From: Apricaphanius iberus
Lineage: Eukaryota > Chordata > Actinopteri > Cyprinodontiformes > Aphaniidae
Assembly: GCA_028564705.1 (NCBI GenBank)
Contig: JAPXFQ010002623.1
Span: 910,001 to 974,000 of the forward strand
DNA: 64,000 nt
Reading direction: 5' to 3'
In this document: one piece after another, positions 23,161-34,049 of the stretch
Numbering within the stretch: the stretch's first letter is position 1
Layout of the letters: each line of letters starts with the position of its first letter
The notes under the pieces: generated by a model
The model's input: the letters and a program-made list of their open reading frames with translations, nothing else
What the model was told of the DNA's origin: nothing
Databases searched by the model: none
Program-made: the position numbers and the translations under genes

Positions 23161-24588
23161 TTACAGCCTTTGCTGGGCCTTTTTCCTTATTATGTTGATG
23201 TGTGAGGTCCACTTCAGGTCCCGTGTGATGGTGGATCCTAGGAACCTGAAAGACTCCACTGTGGGGACTGGCTTGTTGAGGATCATGAGAGGAGATGTTG
23301 ATGGTGGTCTCTTCCTGAAGTCCACTGTCAGCTCCACAGTTTTGAGCGGGTTTAGCTCCAGGTGGTTCTGACTGCACCAGAGAACCAGCTGTTCCACTTC
23401 CTTTCTGTACACAGACCCCTCGCCGTCGCGGATGAGTCCAATGACGGTGGTGTCATCTGCAAACTTCAGGAGTTTCACAGAAGGGTCCCTCGACGTGCAG
23501 TCAGTGGTGTAAAGGGAGAAGAGCAGTGGGGAGAGAACACATCCCTGGGGGGCGCCGATGCTGAGGGAACGGGAGCTGGATGTGAACTTACCCAGGTTCA
23601 CCTGCTGCCTCCTGTCAGTCAGGAAACTGGTAATCCACTGACAGGTGGAGGGAGGCACGGTGAGCTGGGACAGTTTTTGGTGGAGGAGCTCTGGTACAAT
23701 GGTGTTAAACGCAGAGCTGAAGTCCACAAACAGGACCCAAACGTAGGTACCTGCAGAGTCTAGGTGGTGCAGGATGTAGTGTAGAGCCATGTTGACGGCA
23801 TCATCCACTGACCTGTTTGATCTGTAGGCGAACTGCAGGGGGTCTAGCAGGGGATCTGTGATGTCCTTCAGGTGGGTCAGTACCAGACGCTCAAAGGATT
23901 TCATGACCACAGATGTTAGGGCAACTGGTCTGCAGTCATTTAATCCAGTGACTGGGGACTTCTTGGGAACCGGTATGATGGTGGAGCGTTTGAGGCAGGA
24001 GGGGACCTCACACAGCTCCAGGGAGTTATTGAAGATCTGGGTGAAGATGGGAGCCAGCTGGTCAGCACAGAATTTCAGAGAGGCTGGGGACACTCTGTCT
24101 GGTCCCTGAGCCTTTTTAATTTTCTGTCTCTGAAATAGCTGGCGCACGTCCTGTTCGCAGATCGTCAAGGCAGGTACGTGGGTGGTTTGGGGTGAAGCTG
24201 GGTCTTTTGTGATGGAGATGGTGGGGGAGGTGGGAGGTGTGAAAGTCCTTTCAAACCTGGACAAGAAGTCGTTGAGGTCCTCAGCCAGGCGGGGGCTCTC
24301 CACAGGGTGGGGGGATGGTCTCCTACAGTTAGTAATGGTCTGCAGGTAGCTCCAAACTGCAGAGGGGTCGTTAGCAGAAAAACGGTCCTTAAGCTTAGCA
24401 CTGTAGTTCCTCTTTGCTGCCTTGATCTCCTTTGTCAGCTGGTTCCTGGCCTGCTTGTACAGGTCCCGATCCCCACTCCTGTAGGCCTCCTCCTTGTCCT
24501 GGCGTAGCCGTCTCAGTTCTGCAGTGAACCACGGTTTATTGTTTTTTGAATGAGCAGAAGGTTTTGGTCTGCACACACATGTCCTCAC
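23161..24588 (-). pseudogene. Reverse transcriptase segment of L2/Rex1-like LINE
   Basis: This 475-residue open stretch encodes the RT. After a linker with NKPWFTAELRRLRQ (17-30) it has the finger/palm motifs QGPDRVSPASLK (161-172), LNDCRPVALTSVVMKSFERL (216-235), the catalytic-Asp-bearing FVDFSSAFNT (287-296), GAPQGCVLSPLLFSLY (345-360) and FADD (376-379), then the thumb. All three catalytic aspartates are visible. It begins after a frameshift in an A-run near 24,545 and ends at a stop that replaces a residue in the conserved QQRL-FLRQL junction. Confidence 0.88.
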
Positions 24589-25765
24589 AAAAGCTGATGT
24601 AGGATGTCACAGTGTCGGTCAGTTCATCCAGGGATGAAGCCGCTGCTTCAAAGACGCTCCAATCAGTGCAGTCAAAGCAGGCCTGTAACTGCATCTTTGA
24701 CTCATCAGTCCATCTCCTCACAGTTCTTACTACAGGCTTAGCAGATTTCAGCTTCTGCCTGTAAGATGGGATGAGGTGGACCAGGCAGTGGTCGGAAAGT
24801 CCCAAAGCAGCACGGGGGACAGAGCGATATGCATTTTTTATTGTGGTGTAGCAGTGATCTAAAGTGTTCATGTCCCTGGTGGGACACGTCACATGTTGTT
24901 TATATTTAGGCAGTTCAAGTTTGAGATTAGCTCTGTTAAAATCCCCGAGAACGATTAGCAGAGAGTCCGGGTGATTTTTCTCCACGTCTGTGATCTGATC
25001 GGCGAGGTGATGTAATGCCTCCGTCACACACACCTGCGGTGGAATGTAAACAGCGACCAGCACAAACGAGGCGAACTCCCGCGGTGAATAAAATGGTCTA
25101 CAGTTTATGAAGAACGACTCAAGGTGAGGGCTGCATGTCTTCTTTAACACTGTGACATCTGTGCACCAACCTTCGTTAATGTAGAAGCACGTTCCACCTC
25201 CCTATGATTTCCCAGTCAGCTCCGCGCAGCGGTCCGCTCTGAACAGCTGGAAGCCTGGCAGCTTTAGAGCGCTGTCCGGGATGAGTTCACTGGACCAGGT
25301 TTCAGTGAAGCAAAAGGCGGCAGAACGACTAAAGTCTGAGTTCTTGGATAGGAGAAGGAGCAATTCATCCATTTTGTTAGACAGAGAGCGGACGTTCCCC
25401 AGGTGTATGGATGGGAGAGCGGTGCGTAATCCCCGCTGTCGCAGCTTGACGAGCACACCAGCCCGTTTCCCGCGTCGTCGTCTCCGTCTAAATCCACAGA
25501 ACGCTGCTGCTCCTCCGATCAGAATCTCCATAAAGCAGTCAGGTTGTGTAAAGACCGGTGAAAAAAGTCCGGCACTGGATAGCCCAATTTTTAAAAGTTC
25601 CTCTCTGCTAATTTTAATAGCAGAGGGAGTGCAGAAAACTACACAAAAGAGTAAAACAGTAACTAGTACCAGAGAGCGAAGTGCCGAGGCGTCCATACGC
25701 GGCGCCATCTTGATCGCCATAGACCTCAATTTCACTTGCAGAATTTCTCTTGACAAAGGGGTCAA
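24536..25765 (-). pseudogene. N-terminal and endonuclease part of L2/Rex1-like LINE ORF
   Basis: One reading frame covers 25,765-24,536 with a single stop at about 25,203. It begins with a hydrophobic stretch (about residues 29-48), then a very basic run FRRRRRRGKRAG, then the endonuclease: HLGNVRSL, the catalytic-type Glu in CFTETW, VYIPPQ, LGDFNRANL, LDHCYT and LSDHC. These are the standard AP-endonuclease landmarks that nick target DNA. The stop lies between the TETW and YIPPQ motifs, so the enzyme would be severed. The frame is lost at an A-run just upstream of the RT segment. Confidence 0.85.
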
Positions 25766-26488
25766 TATTTTTCGGCCTCTTTCTTTTCTACATGACTTTA
25801 TCGGTCAGTTCGTGCTGATGAGGTGGGAACTTGTGAGCGGCCAGAGAAACAGAGGGATTTGAGATGGCGTTTGTGCAAAACTGCGGAAAAAGTGTGGTTG
25901 ATTAAACTGCCATAGCTCTACAACATTATTTTTAAAAAGTCTAGGTGTATATACCAATTGGCCACAAAAGTAAATTGGTGGGTTTTCTGTGTCTTGCTTC
26001 TATGGAATATGTCTGAGTTTAAACTCCAAGAGGTAACAAACCTGACAAGACTCTTACCACCCCTTTATCAATACAGTAGTTGGCTACCATGAATATTGTG
26101 AACACAGACTTGTGGAGAGAAATTGATGACCAAGAAGTTATAGATGTTTTAGATTTATTTTTTCCTGTTGGTAGGGCGTTTGGAAACCTTGAAGGCACTG
26201 GTCCCTCCCCAAGTAGTTAATCTTCTAAAACTAAAAGAAGACAACTTTTTATCAATATCCTAAAGATAAGATGCACGTAGTTATGTTTCATTATGCATTT
26301 TTAATAAACAGGTGAAGGCAGATCTTTACATACACTAGGTGACCAGATGTTTATTTGTATAGTACCTTCAATGAACAAAAATGCACCCAAGGAGCTGACT
26401 ATGTGTTGTGGAGCACATAACCAATAAAGTACATTCCTACAAAACCTTTAAAAGTTACTAAGAGAAAAAATTAAAAAAGATTAAGTCT
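25766..26488. other. Flank of the LINE, AT-rich, no gene seen
   Basis: The first 100 bases may belong to the LINE 5' region. The rest is AT-rich. A segment at about 26,340-26,440 resembles the TTTATTTGTATAG 3' tails of fish repeats but is too short to assign. Confidence 0.4.
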
Positions 26489-27347
26489 TTAAAGTGAAAG
26501 TTTGTAGTTTTTGCAGTACATCTTTGAAAATAGCCATAAAAAATTATGTAATAATAAATACGTAAAGCATATTAATTGCAAAATATTGCCGATATTGTAA
26601 AATCTGACTTTAAAAATCAGTTTTAAAATACATAGGCGCGGGTCCTCTTTCAGGGGAAAGCCATATCAGATGACGTCTTTACTCCTACAAGAGCCCGGAC
26701 TGTCATAATCCATCCCTGTCTGTGTTGTTTATTCCTCCCTGTTTCCTCCCCGTCTGTTTGAGTTAATTAGTTCTAGTTTGTTTCACCTGTTGTCCTATTA
26801 GTCCTCCCTGTGTTTTCCCGCCTCTGCTCCCAGGTGTTCTTCGTTTCCTGATTACCCTCCCCACAGTATATATGTTGTTGTCGTTACCTCCCCTAGTGCT
26901 TGTGTTCTCTGTGCTTCTCGTCTGCTTTTTGGGACTATTAATAAACATGGGCCGTAAGAGCCACAAACGCCGCTCCGCATCTGGGTCCTCCTTTAACCCA
27001 AACGTGACATGGACGGACAAAGCGCACGGAAAAGGCCCGCTATTAAAACATTGATTTCCCTTCAAAATGCAAAAAATACATTTTTTGAATGTATTTATGG
27101 CTAAAAATACATTTTAGCCATAAATACATTTTTACTTCTTCGTTAGTTCCAAGCGATGAAAGAGAGACTGATGTGTTTGTCATGTTGCTGCAAATAGATA
27201 ATTCTCAGGTAATTGAGCATTTGAAACTAGCCCTAGTTGGTCCTCCGTTTTTGAGTTTCTTACTCGAAGACACAGATACCGCATGCGTGTGATAATTTAG
27301 GTATGCACTGCCCCCTACTGGCCAAAAATTACACACTGTGCCTTTAA
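26489..27347. mobile_element. MITE with TTAAAG terminal repeats, split by a solo LTR
   Basis: The left end (TTAAAGTGAAAGTTTGTAG from 26,489) and the reverse complement of the right end (TTAAAGGCACAGTGTGTAA from 27,347) are imperfect inverted repeats. The right end carries the familiar fish repeat phrase CTGCCCCCTACTGGCC. Removing the solo LTR at 26,701-27,009 leaves about 550 bp. The interior includes a 16-bp stem hairpin at 27,088-27,130. There is no transposase. It is probably a hAT-type non-autonomous element. Confidence 0.55.
26701..27009 (+). repeat. Solo LTR of a Gypsy-like retrotransposon
   Basis: The 309-bp block starts TGTCATAATC and ends AACGTGACA, a TGTCA...TGACA pair. It holds a TATATAT box near 26,867, an AATAAA at about 26,939 and the fish-LTR phrase CATCTGGGTCCTCCTTTAACC near its end. 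Flanking five-mers CGGAC and TGGAC differ only by a CpG-type C/T change, consistent with a decayed 5-bp target duplication. No internal gag/pol remains, so it is a solo LTR left by recombination. Confidence 0.7.
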
Positions 27348-29379
27348 CAAAAAATAGACAGAAAAATTACTTTAAACATTCAAAATCAAAACCATATGCA
27401 GCTGTTCATATTCCATTTTATTATTATTAATTTGATTGATGTCCTTTCTTGATTACCACTGGTAAGCATTGTATTCCACTGCTATTTTTTAATGTGAAAT
27501 TCCAACACACCAATCATAGAGATAACACACAAATCTACTATTATAAGTAAAGTCTATTATAAAAAGAGCAGATGTTTTATTTGTGAATTTGTGCAGAATT
27601 GGTTAAAGTGTTGTATAGGACATAAAACGAACCTTGCTTTTTTCTGCTACAATGAATAACGTACCCTGGATCATGCTTCATTTGCTGTCATGCTGTGGAG
27701 GGGGCTGATATAAGTGGACCCATCATTGGTCCATCTGCTTGGTAATCATTCTTTGGCATTTGTGGTGAACGATGCACCTGGTTTGCAGGTCAAAACATAC
27801 ATAGTTAATGCCTAAAAAAAAAGGTCTGTCTGTTCCATTCGGCCTTGGGCTTTTTAATGACCCGTTTCCATGCTCTAATTTGTAATATTGTAGGAAACAT
27901 AGTGGGATTCGGCTGTACTCAGTACTAGTAATACAAATCTGTAGTTTAGGCTCAAAAACTAGTTTAGCTTGAAGGCACCACCTAATCTAAATAAACTCTA
28001 TCATTTTGAATAAGTAAATAACCAAACATTTGTAGGGGTAGAATCTACAAAATGGATGAGACCGATCTTTTTTCCATTATATGAGTAATATAATATAAAT
28101 TTGTTTATTTTTATTTAAATTCTCCATCTGAATGCTGAAATTAAAGACTGTATCTTACCTTGAATCTGAAGAGGTCAAATGCACCTCTGGCTTTTACAGT
28201 TTGTATCATTCCCATAATTATGCAGCCTGCATACATTTTTATTTTTTAGTTAGTTTCTGGGGTTAAATGTACCATACATGTCACAGTTGTAATTTAGCTT
28301 GAAACCAAAAGAGTTGTGAAAATTATTTATATAGGGGATTTATATATCAAAGAGAGGGATAAGAGTTTGACTTACATCATAGAGTGATATATTTTCTAAT
28401 GCAAGTAGGGTCAGTTCTATACTTTGTTCACAGATACTCAGCTGTGTGGAGTTAATTAAAAGCCATGTGTTTGATTTGGTTTTTCTCCACTGTATGCAGA
28501 AAATGTATTCTGTAAAACAGTTTGTTCTCATTAACTTGTTATTTAAGCACATTGTTGGTCCAGTATGGTCTCAGAGGAAATCATTTAACTGCCACAAGAG
28601 GAAATGTATATTGTAGAAAACATGAATTCCTTATCGTCCCCAGGACAAGCATTATTACAATCTATTAGGTTACGAAGTTAACGGGGAAATGTTAAAAATC
28701 ATTGCTAATGTATATTTTGAAACTTAAATTCTGGGGTTTTCCTAAAGCTACTGACTAAAACTGTATTAAATCAAACAGAAATTACAGCATACATATATGT
28801 CATTTTCTTACATAGAATAAGAGATCATCTTGCATTATAAAACTGTAGTCAAACTGCCAAACCTTTTGGTGGCACTTTCTTGGAACTTTGAACGATTTCA
28901 GCTCTAACATTTAATTTGCTATTAATTCCTTGTACGTTGGGTTTAGTTGAAGTTTATCTCCAGAGCAAGATGCGTAGGGCATCCTTGACATCCCAGTTAG
29001 CTCATAGAGCCAGGGTCAGTAATAAGGTGTCCTGAGAGCAACTGATGTGTAATAAAAGGTTTTCCAAGTGTTTTGCAGGTTCACCCTCAACAGATGTTTA
29101 AACCATATAAATGTATGTTTATAGTTCTCAATCAAAACTGTGTACACTAAACATAAATTGACTTAACTAGTTCTCAATTCCTTTGTGTTTGTGTTAAATA
29201 AAATTATGGAACATTACATCTGGGGTTAACAACCATAGGCTATTTATCATGTCATTAGATATAATTGGTAAGCTGGGATTTGTCAGCTTATTTCCATCTC
29301 TTTAATTCTACTTGTTAAAATCAGTTGCTTTTTAATTTTACAAAATTCTTATTGAGCTGCTTTCATTCAAATATTAAGC
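27348..29379. other. AT-rich background, no gene seen
   Basis: Nothing coding or clearly repetitive was recognised; short frames have no family features. Confidence 0.5.
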
Positions 29380-29650
29380 AGAACTGTGGCACGGTTGTTT
29401 GCAGGTACATACTAGGAAAAAGGCCTTGGCTTTGAACCCCAGCTTGGGTCTTTTTCTCTGGTTACCTCTCCCACTTTTCCCCTTGTATTCTTTTATTTAC
29501 TACTTAAGGGCAGAATATGCATGTTAGGTTCTTTGTTCACTTTAAATTGCCTTTACATATGTATGAGTGAGTTGAAAGTTCTTTGTCCCATGTATCAGTG
29601 TTTTCTCTGATGATATACTCAACTTCTTGCCAAATAACCACTAGAGAAAG
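29380..29650 (+). repeat. Decayed SINE/tRNA-like fish repeat
   Basis: The order GTGGCACGG, a degraded GAACCCCAG box, the TTGGGTCTTTTTCTCTGGTT block and AAATTGCC matches a very common fish repeat with a tRNA-like head. It has diverged heavily. A reverse-oriented relative lies at 32,775-32,945. Confidence 0.45.
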
Positions 29651-29860
29651 GCACCAATGGCCTATAAATCTATATGGTCTCAACAGAACAATTATATCTG
29701 GGATTTGAACAAAGGACCTGGTTGCTGTGAGGCAGAAGAGTTATGACCGTTTTTGTGTTAATTAATTCAAACTTTATTTTGAAAGCGCTTTTCAAACTGC
29801 ATAGCTTCTTAAAGTGCTTTACAGATAAAAATGACCCCACAAACCCCACCCTTCCCAACC
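29651..29860 (-). repeat. tRNA-like scrap and LINE/SINE 3'-tail-like segment
   Basis: A GGGATTTGAACAAAGGACCTG box at about 29,700-29,720 resembles the reverse-oriented tRNA-like head of fish SINEs. AATTCAAACTTTATTTTGAAAGCGC at 29,764-29,788 resembles reversed retroelement 3' tails. A C-run follows at 29,888-29,898. Low confidence. Confidence 0.3.
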
Positions 29861-30837
29861 CAAAATAAAAACATCATCACAACTATACCCCCCCCCCCAA
29901 TTGTCCTTTAAAGATGGGTAAAGACATATTTGTAACATTAGCTAAGTTTCCCTGTGAGAAAATACACATGGACGTATTTATTATAGATGGTCTCTAAAAT
30001 AAAAACCTTAAAGTATGAGAATTATTCAAACAATTTTTGAAACTTCTCTACAATATGTTTTAATCTACTGATAAGAAAGTGCACAACACCCTTTTTAATT
30101 TAAACTGCAGTTAAATAATTAAACATGCTTACTTTTCCCTAACAAATGAGTTCCATGTCAATTTTGATTGCCTAATGCTAGCCAAAAATGTTGGATGTTT
30201 GTTGTAGCTGTGTTCAATTTAGACAACAAAAATGCTTTGCAATGTAAACCAGATTGACCTGTTCAGACAAATAGGAAATCAGTCAATCACACATCCATCA
30301 AAATGGGGAAGAAAGGAGATTTAAGAGAGTTTTGATTTGGTATGGTGGACAGCGCCAGGTAGGCTTTGTTGATCTATTGAAAATGAATCTCCTAGGTTTG
30401 CCGGAAAATTGTCAAAAAAAGGTGAAATGTCCAGCAAGTATTAGTTGTGTGTACAAAAATTCCTTACTAATTTCATAAGAGTCTGGACAACTGTCAGAAA
30501 GGCATCAATTCTCCAAAAACATTCCAAAAGGTGACCTGAAGGTTGATGCAGCACATAATTTAGAAGGTTAACCCCACATATGACATTGCAGTAAACGTAC
30601 TGTAGTTCAGAAGGTTAGTTTGAATAGTACACAAAAAAATAAAATCTTTCAATTGGCTCAATTGCATTGCAGCCACCCATGATCAGAATGAATCAATCTG
30701 ATATAATTTACCCTCTCTCTCCTAAAAAATTGTCAATTCAGAATTTTTCATTTACAAGAACTAATTTAAAAGTATCATGTTGAATTAACACATTTATTGG
30801 TTGCCGTAACATCAGTTTATTTCAATATATATAGTCA
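29861..30837. other. AT-rich background, no gene seen
   Basis: A poly-C run at 29,888-29,898 is the only landmark. About 30,290-30,560 (plus strand) has a faint resemblance to the N-terminal part of a Tc1 transposase with AAAATGGGGAAGAAAGGAG, too weak to call. Confidence 0.35.
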
Positions 30838-30839
30838 TA

Positions 30840-31051
30840 CAGATGTGGACAAAATTGTTGGTACCCTTCATTAAATCAAAGAAAAACTCATAATGGTCAC
30901 AGAAATAACTTTAATCTGACAAAAGTAATAATAAATAAAAATTATATAAATGTTGACCAATGAAAGTCAGACATTGCTTTTCATCCATGCTTCAACAGAA
31001 TTATTTAAAAAATAAATGCATGAAACAGGCCTGGACAAAAATGATGGTACC
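30840..31051 (+). repeat. Left inverted repeat of Tc1 lineage A, copy 1
   Basis: This arm matches the reverse complement of 32,204-32,415 with few mismatches. It contains outer and inner transposase-binding-type direct repeats at its two ends. Confidence 0.9.
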
Positions 31052-31087
31052 CCTAGAAAAGAATGAAAATAATGTGACCAAAGGGAC

Positions 31088-32197
31088 ATGTTAATCCAAG
31101 GTATGTCCACTAATCAGCATCCTAGGTGTCTACAATCCTCTAATCACTCAGTGGGCCTATATATAGGACTCCAGGTAGTCACTGTGTTGTTTGGTGACGT
31201 GGTGTGTACCACACTCAATATAAACCAGAGGAAGCAAAGGAAAGAGTTGTCTCAGGAGATGAGAAAGAAAATCATAGACAAGCATGTTAACTGTAAAGGC
31301 TATAAGACCATCTCCAAGCAGCTAGATGTTTCTGTGACTACAGCTGCACATGTCATTCAGTAATGTACGATCCATGGGACTGTAGCCAACCTCCCTGGAC
31401 GTGGCTGCAGGAGGAAAATTGATGACAGATCAAAGAGACGGATAATCCAAATGGTAACAAAAGAGCCTAGAAAGACTTCAAAATAGATCCAAGCTGAACT
31501 TTATGCTCAAGGAACATCAGTGTCAGATCGGAACATCCTTCGCTGTTTGAGCCAGAGGACAAATCATAAAAAAAACAGACTGGAGTATGCCAAACTACAT
31601 GCTGACGAGCCACAAAGCTTCTGGGAGGTTGTCCTGTGGACAGATGAGACAAAAATTTAACTTTTTACCAAGGCACATCAGCACTATGTTCACAGACGGA
31701 AAAATGAAGCATGTCTAGAAAAGAACACGGTCCCTACTGTGAAACATGGGGGAGGCTCGGTTATGTTCTGGGGCTGATTTGCTGCATCTGACACAGGGTG
31801 TCTTGAATCTGTGCAGGGTACAATGAAATCTCAAGACTACCAGGGGATTCTAGAGAGAAATGTGCTGGCCAGTGTCAGAAAGCATGGTCTCAGTCGCAGG
31901 TCACGGGTCTTACAACAGGAAAATGACCCAAAACACACAGCTAAAAACACCCAAGAAGGGCTAAGAGGAAAACACTGGCCTTCCATGAGCCCTGATCTCA
32001 ATCCTATTGAGCATCTTTGGAAGGAGCTGAAACGTGCTGTCTGGAAAAGGCGCCCTTCAAACCGGAAACAACTAGAAAAGTTTGCTCATGAGGAGTGGCC
32101 CAAAATACCTGCTGAGAGGTGCAGAAGTCTCATTGACAGTTACAGGAATCATTTGATTGCAGTGATTGCCTCAAAAGGTTGTGCAACCAAATATTAA
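31088..32197 (+). pseudogene. Tc1 transposase, four in-frame stops and shortened DDE core
   Basis: A single phase runs from 31,088 to 32,197 with no frameshift but stops at 31,361, 31,484, 31,658 and 31,775. The functional protein probably started near the RKELSQEMRKKIIDKH segment, the first helix-turn-helix of the paired-like DNA-binding domain. The first catalytic Asp is in WTDETK, the second in ENDPKHT and the Glu in NPIEHLW. Only 27 residues separate the second Asp and the Glu; the Tc1 family has 34. The C-terminal 128 residues remain open. The enzyme cannot be made as it stands. Confidence 0.9.
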
Positions 32198-32203
32198 GTT
32201 GTG

Positions 32204-32415
32204 GGTACCATCATTTTTGTCCAGGCCTGTTTCATGCATTTATTTTTTAAATAATTCCGTTGAAGCATGGATGAAAAGCAATGTCTGACTTTCATTGGTC
32301 AACATTTATATAATTTTTATTTATTATTACTTTTGTCAGATTAAAGTTATTTCTGTGACCATTATGAGTTTTTCTTTTATTTAATGAAGGGTACAAACAA
32401 TTTTGTCCACGTCTG
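32204..32415 (-). repeat. Right inverted repeat of Tc1 lineage A, copy 1
   Basis: This is the inverted partner of 30,840-31,051. It differs at a few bases, including GTACAAACAA in place of GTACCAACAA near its outer end. Confidence 0.9.
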
Positions 32416-32639
32416 TATTTAACCCCAACTCACTTTGATTGACAGTCTTACTCTATGGTGTTGTGTAATGTAACTGCAATAGCATTATTTTGTTGGTACA
32501 CAAATCGCTATTTTAAATCCAACTTGATTGACACCTGATGTACATATTCTTATTCTTTGTTGATGTACATATTCTGTGTATTATTATATTATTATTTTTT
32601 TGTATATATTTTTCTGTTCTGTTACATATGTTGTATATT

Positions 32640-32725
32640 TGTTGTTTCTTTGGCTGCTGTTTACGACCGAATTTCCCCTGGTGGGACTATTAAAGGATTA
32701 TTCTATTCAATTCTATTCTATTTTT
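32640..32725 (+). repeat. Truncated LINE 3' tail with TTCTA-type repeats
   Basis: The phrase GAATTTCCCCTGGTGGGACT followed by ATTAAAGGATTA and a short TTCTATTC repeat is typical of the 3' end of fish Rex1/L2-like LINEs. No coding part is attached. Confidence 0.55.
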
Positions 32726-32774
32726 CCCTCATCTATTAATTATTATGCAACCTGTGGTAAGTGATCTATATCCT

Positions 32775-32945
32775 CTACAGGGTTGCAAGAGGCTGGTGCC
32801 TATCTTCAGCATTCATGGGGAATGACACGCCATTACAGGGAGAACATGCAAACTCCATGCAGAAAAACCCAGGCCGGGATTTGATTTCAGGCCTTCTAGT
32901 TGCAAGACAACAGTGCAACCAAATGCACCACTGCAGGTCCAAAAA
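32775..32945 (-). repeat. SINE/tRNA-like fish repeat in reverse orientation
   Basis: GAGAACATGCAAACTCCATG, then AAAAACCCAGGCCGGGATTTG, then a CAACAGTGCAACCAAATGCACCACTGC-type end give the reverse complement of a very common fish repeat with a tRNA-like head. The B-box region is at about 32,873-32,890. Confidence 0.6.
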
Positions 32946-33369
32946 ATCCAACAGAGTTTAACACACATTAAATAACAACAAATTCAAATAGCATAGAACA
33001 CATTTTTTTAACCCATACTGTAAGTTTAATTCACATACCTTTTCAATATTTCTCCTTGTGTGGTTCATAAGTTTTCTTTGATAATACAAGTCAAAATTTT
33101 CCAATTTTAATTTTGTAGGTATATTTGAGTTGGGAAAACATGATAATTTTAAGTTTATTAGAGCAAAACCTGTTATTTCAATCTTTCTGTAGAAAGAGGC
33201 ATTGTTATCCGATCTAGTTTTTAAAGTTTACAGAAATTGGAATTTGAAGTTTGGAGTACTTCATTATATTTTCAATAAGAAGAAAGCCAAAATATAAAAA
33301 GGGAAACCTTAAAATATTCAATTTTTTGAAGTTTTTTTTTTTCCACAATGGCTTTTTTTTTACTGTGGC

Positions 33370-33475
33370 TTATACATGGATGGGGAAGGACATCCAGCAC
33401 GGTGACGGGACTCAAACACAGGACAGCCGCGTCAAGGACTTTGGCCTCTGTACATGGGGCACTAATCTTGTATTT
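33370..33475 (-). repeat. tRNA-derived SINE head, reverse orientation
   Basis: The text GGGACTCAAACACAGGAC then CGTCAAGGACTTTGGCCTCTG and TACATGGGGCACTAATC reads, in reverse, as a tRNA-like A box/B box pair of a fish SINE. It is diverged and too broken to be a tRNA gene. Confidence 0.45.
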
Positions 33476-34049
33476 GAATAACAAATTAATGTAAAAAGAT
33501 TTATTTGTCCTCCTCAGTTTTTTTCAAAACGTGTTCTTCTTAAGGACGAATAAGGTAAATAATCAGAAATATCATGAATTTGAGAATTCAACATTTATGA
33601 TTAACATTTAAAACAGTGGCAATGGGACTTGCAGCTGAGCACTGACTTAGAACTTCGGCTCCCACTTCATCTTTTCTTCTTCATCTTCTTCTTTGTGGAT
33701 TTTTTTTTATGTTGGAAAACAATATTCTGGTGCAATACCACCACCACAGGCTTGGAGTGTGGACCAGAATATGGAGAGTGCATTTGCCTATCCAATCAAG
33801 TTTTGTAGTGGTTTTTGAATATATGACTTAATTTCCAGCGTTATTTGAACTTGGTTATAATGGTTTCAGTAGTAAAGTTCTGTCACTTTCCACCAATGCA
33901 AGAAGATTGTGTAATTCCAATATTGTTGATAATTACTTAAATTGTACTTTAAATCATGAAAATAACAGAAAGATGTAATGACTGTGTAGCATTTACTAGG
34001 TTGCTTTCTGCAAATTCAAAGATCTTCCAATTCTTTTATTTTATGTGTA

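Larger units (their letters stand above)
22497..25765 (-). mobile_element. L2/Rex1-like non-LTR retrotransposon, nearly complete but decayed
   Basis: A minus-strand LINE with a single open-frame design: N-terminal basic region, AP endonuclease, reverse transcriptase and C-terminal tail. Its 3' end is a short tandem hexamer array, about four copies of CTGATT in the element's sense, at 22,497-22,520, as in L2-type LINEs that end in microsatellites and not poly(A). The coding sequence has in-frame stops near 25,203 and 23,161, a frameshift near 24,545 and another in the C-terminus. No target duplication was identified. Assignment to L2 versus Rex1/CR1 relatives is by sequence style only. Confidence 0.85.
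30840..32415 (+). mobile_element. Tc1-like transposon (lineage A, copy 1), complete ends
   Basis: A 1,576-bp element lies between TA dinucleotides (30,838-30,839 and 32,416-32,417). It has 212-bp inverted repeats (30,840-31,051 and 32,204-32,415). Each arm has two related direct repeats: an outer GTGGACAAAATTGTTGGTAC and an inner CTGGACAAAAATGATGGTAC. That is the IR/DR plan known from fish Tc1 elements such as Sleeping Beauty. It carries one transposase frame with four stops and is dead. Confidence 0.93.

Noticed and set aside
25281..25862. 193-codon plus-strand frame
   Set aside because: It is antisense to the LINE N-terminal region; the minus-strand frame carries the recognisable endonuclease motifs.
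26872..27054. 60-codon frame starting near the LTR poly(A) signal
   Set aside because: It lies within the solo LTR and its flank and has no homologue that I recognise; LTR sequence explains it.
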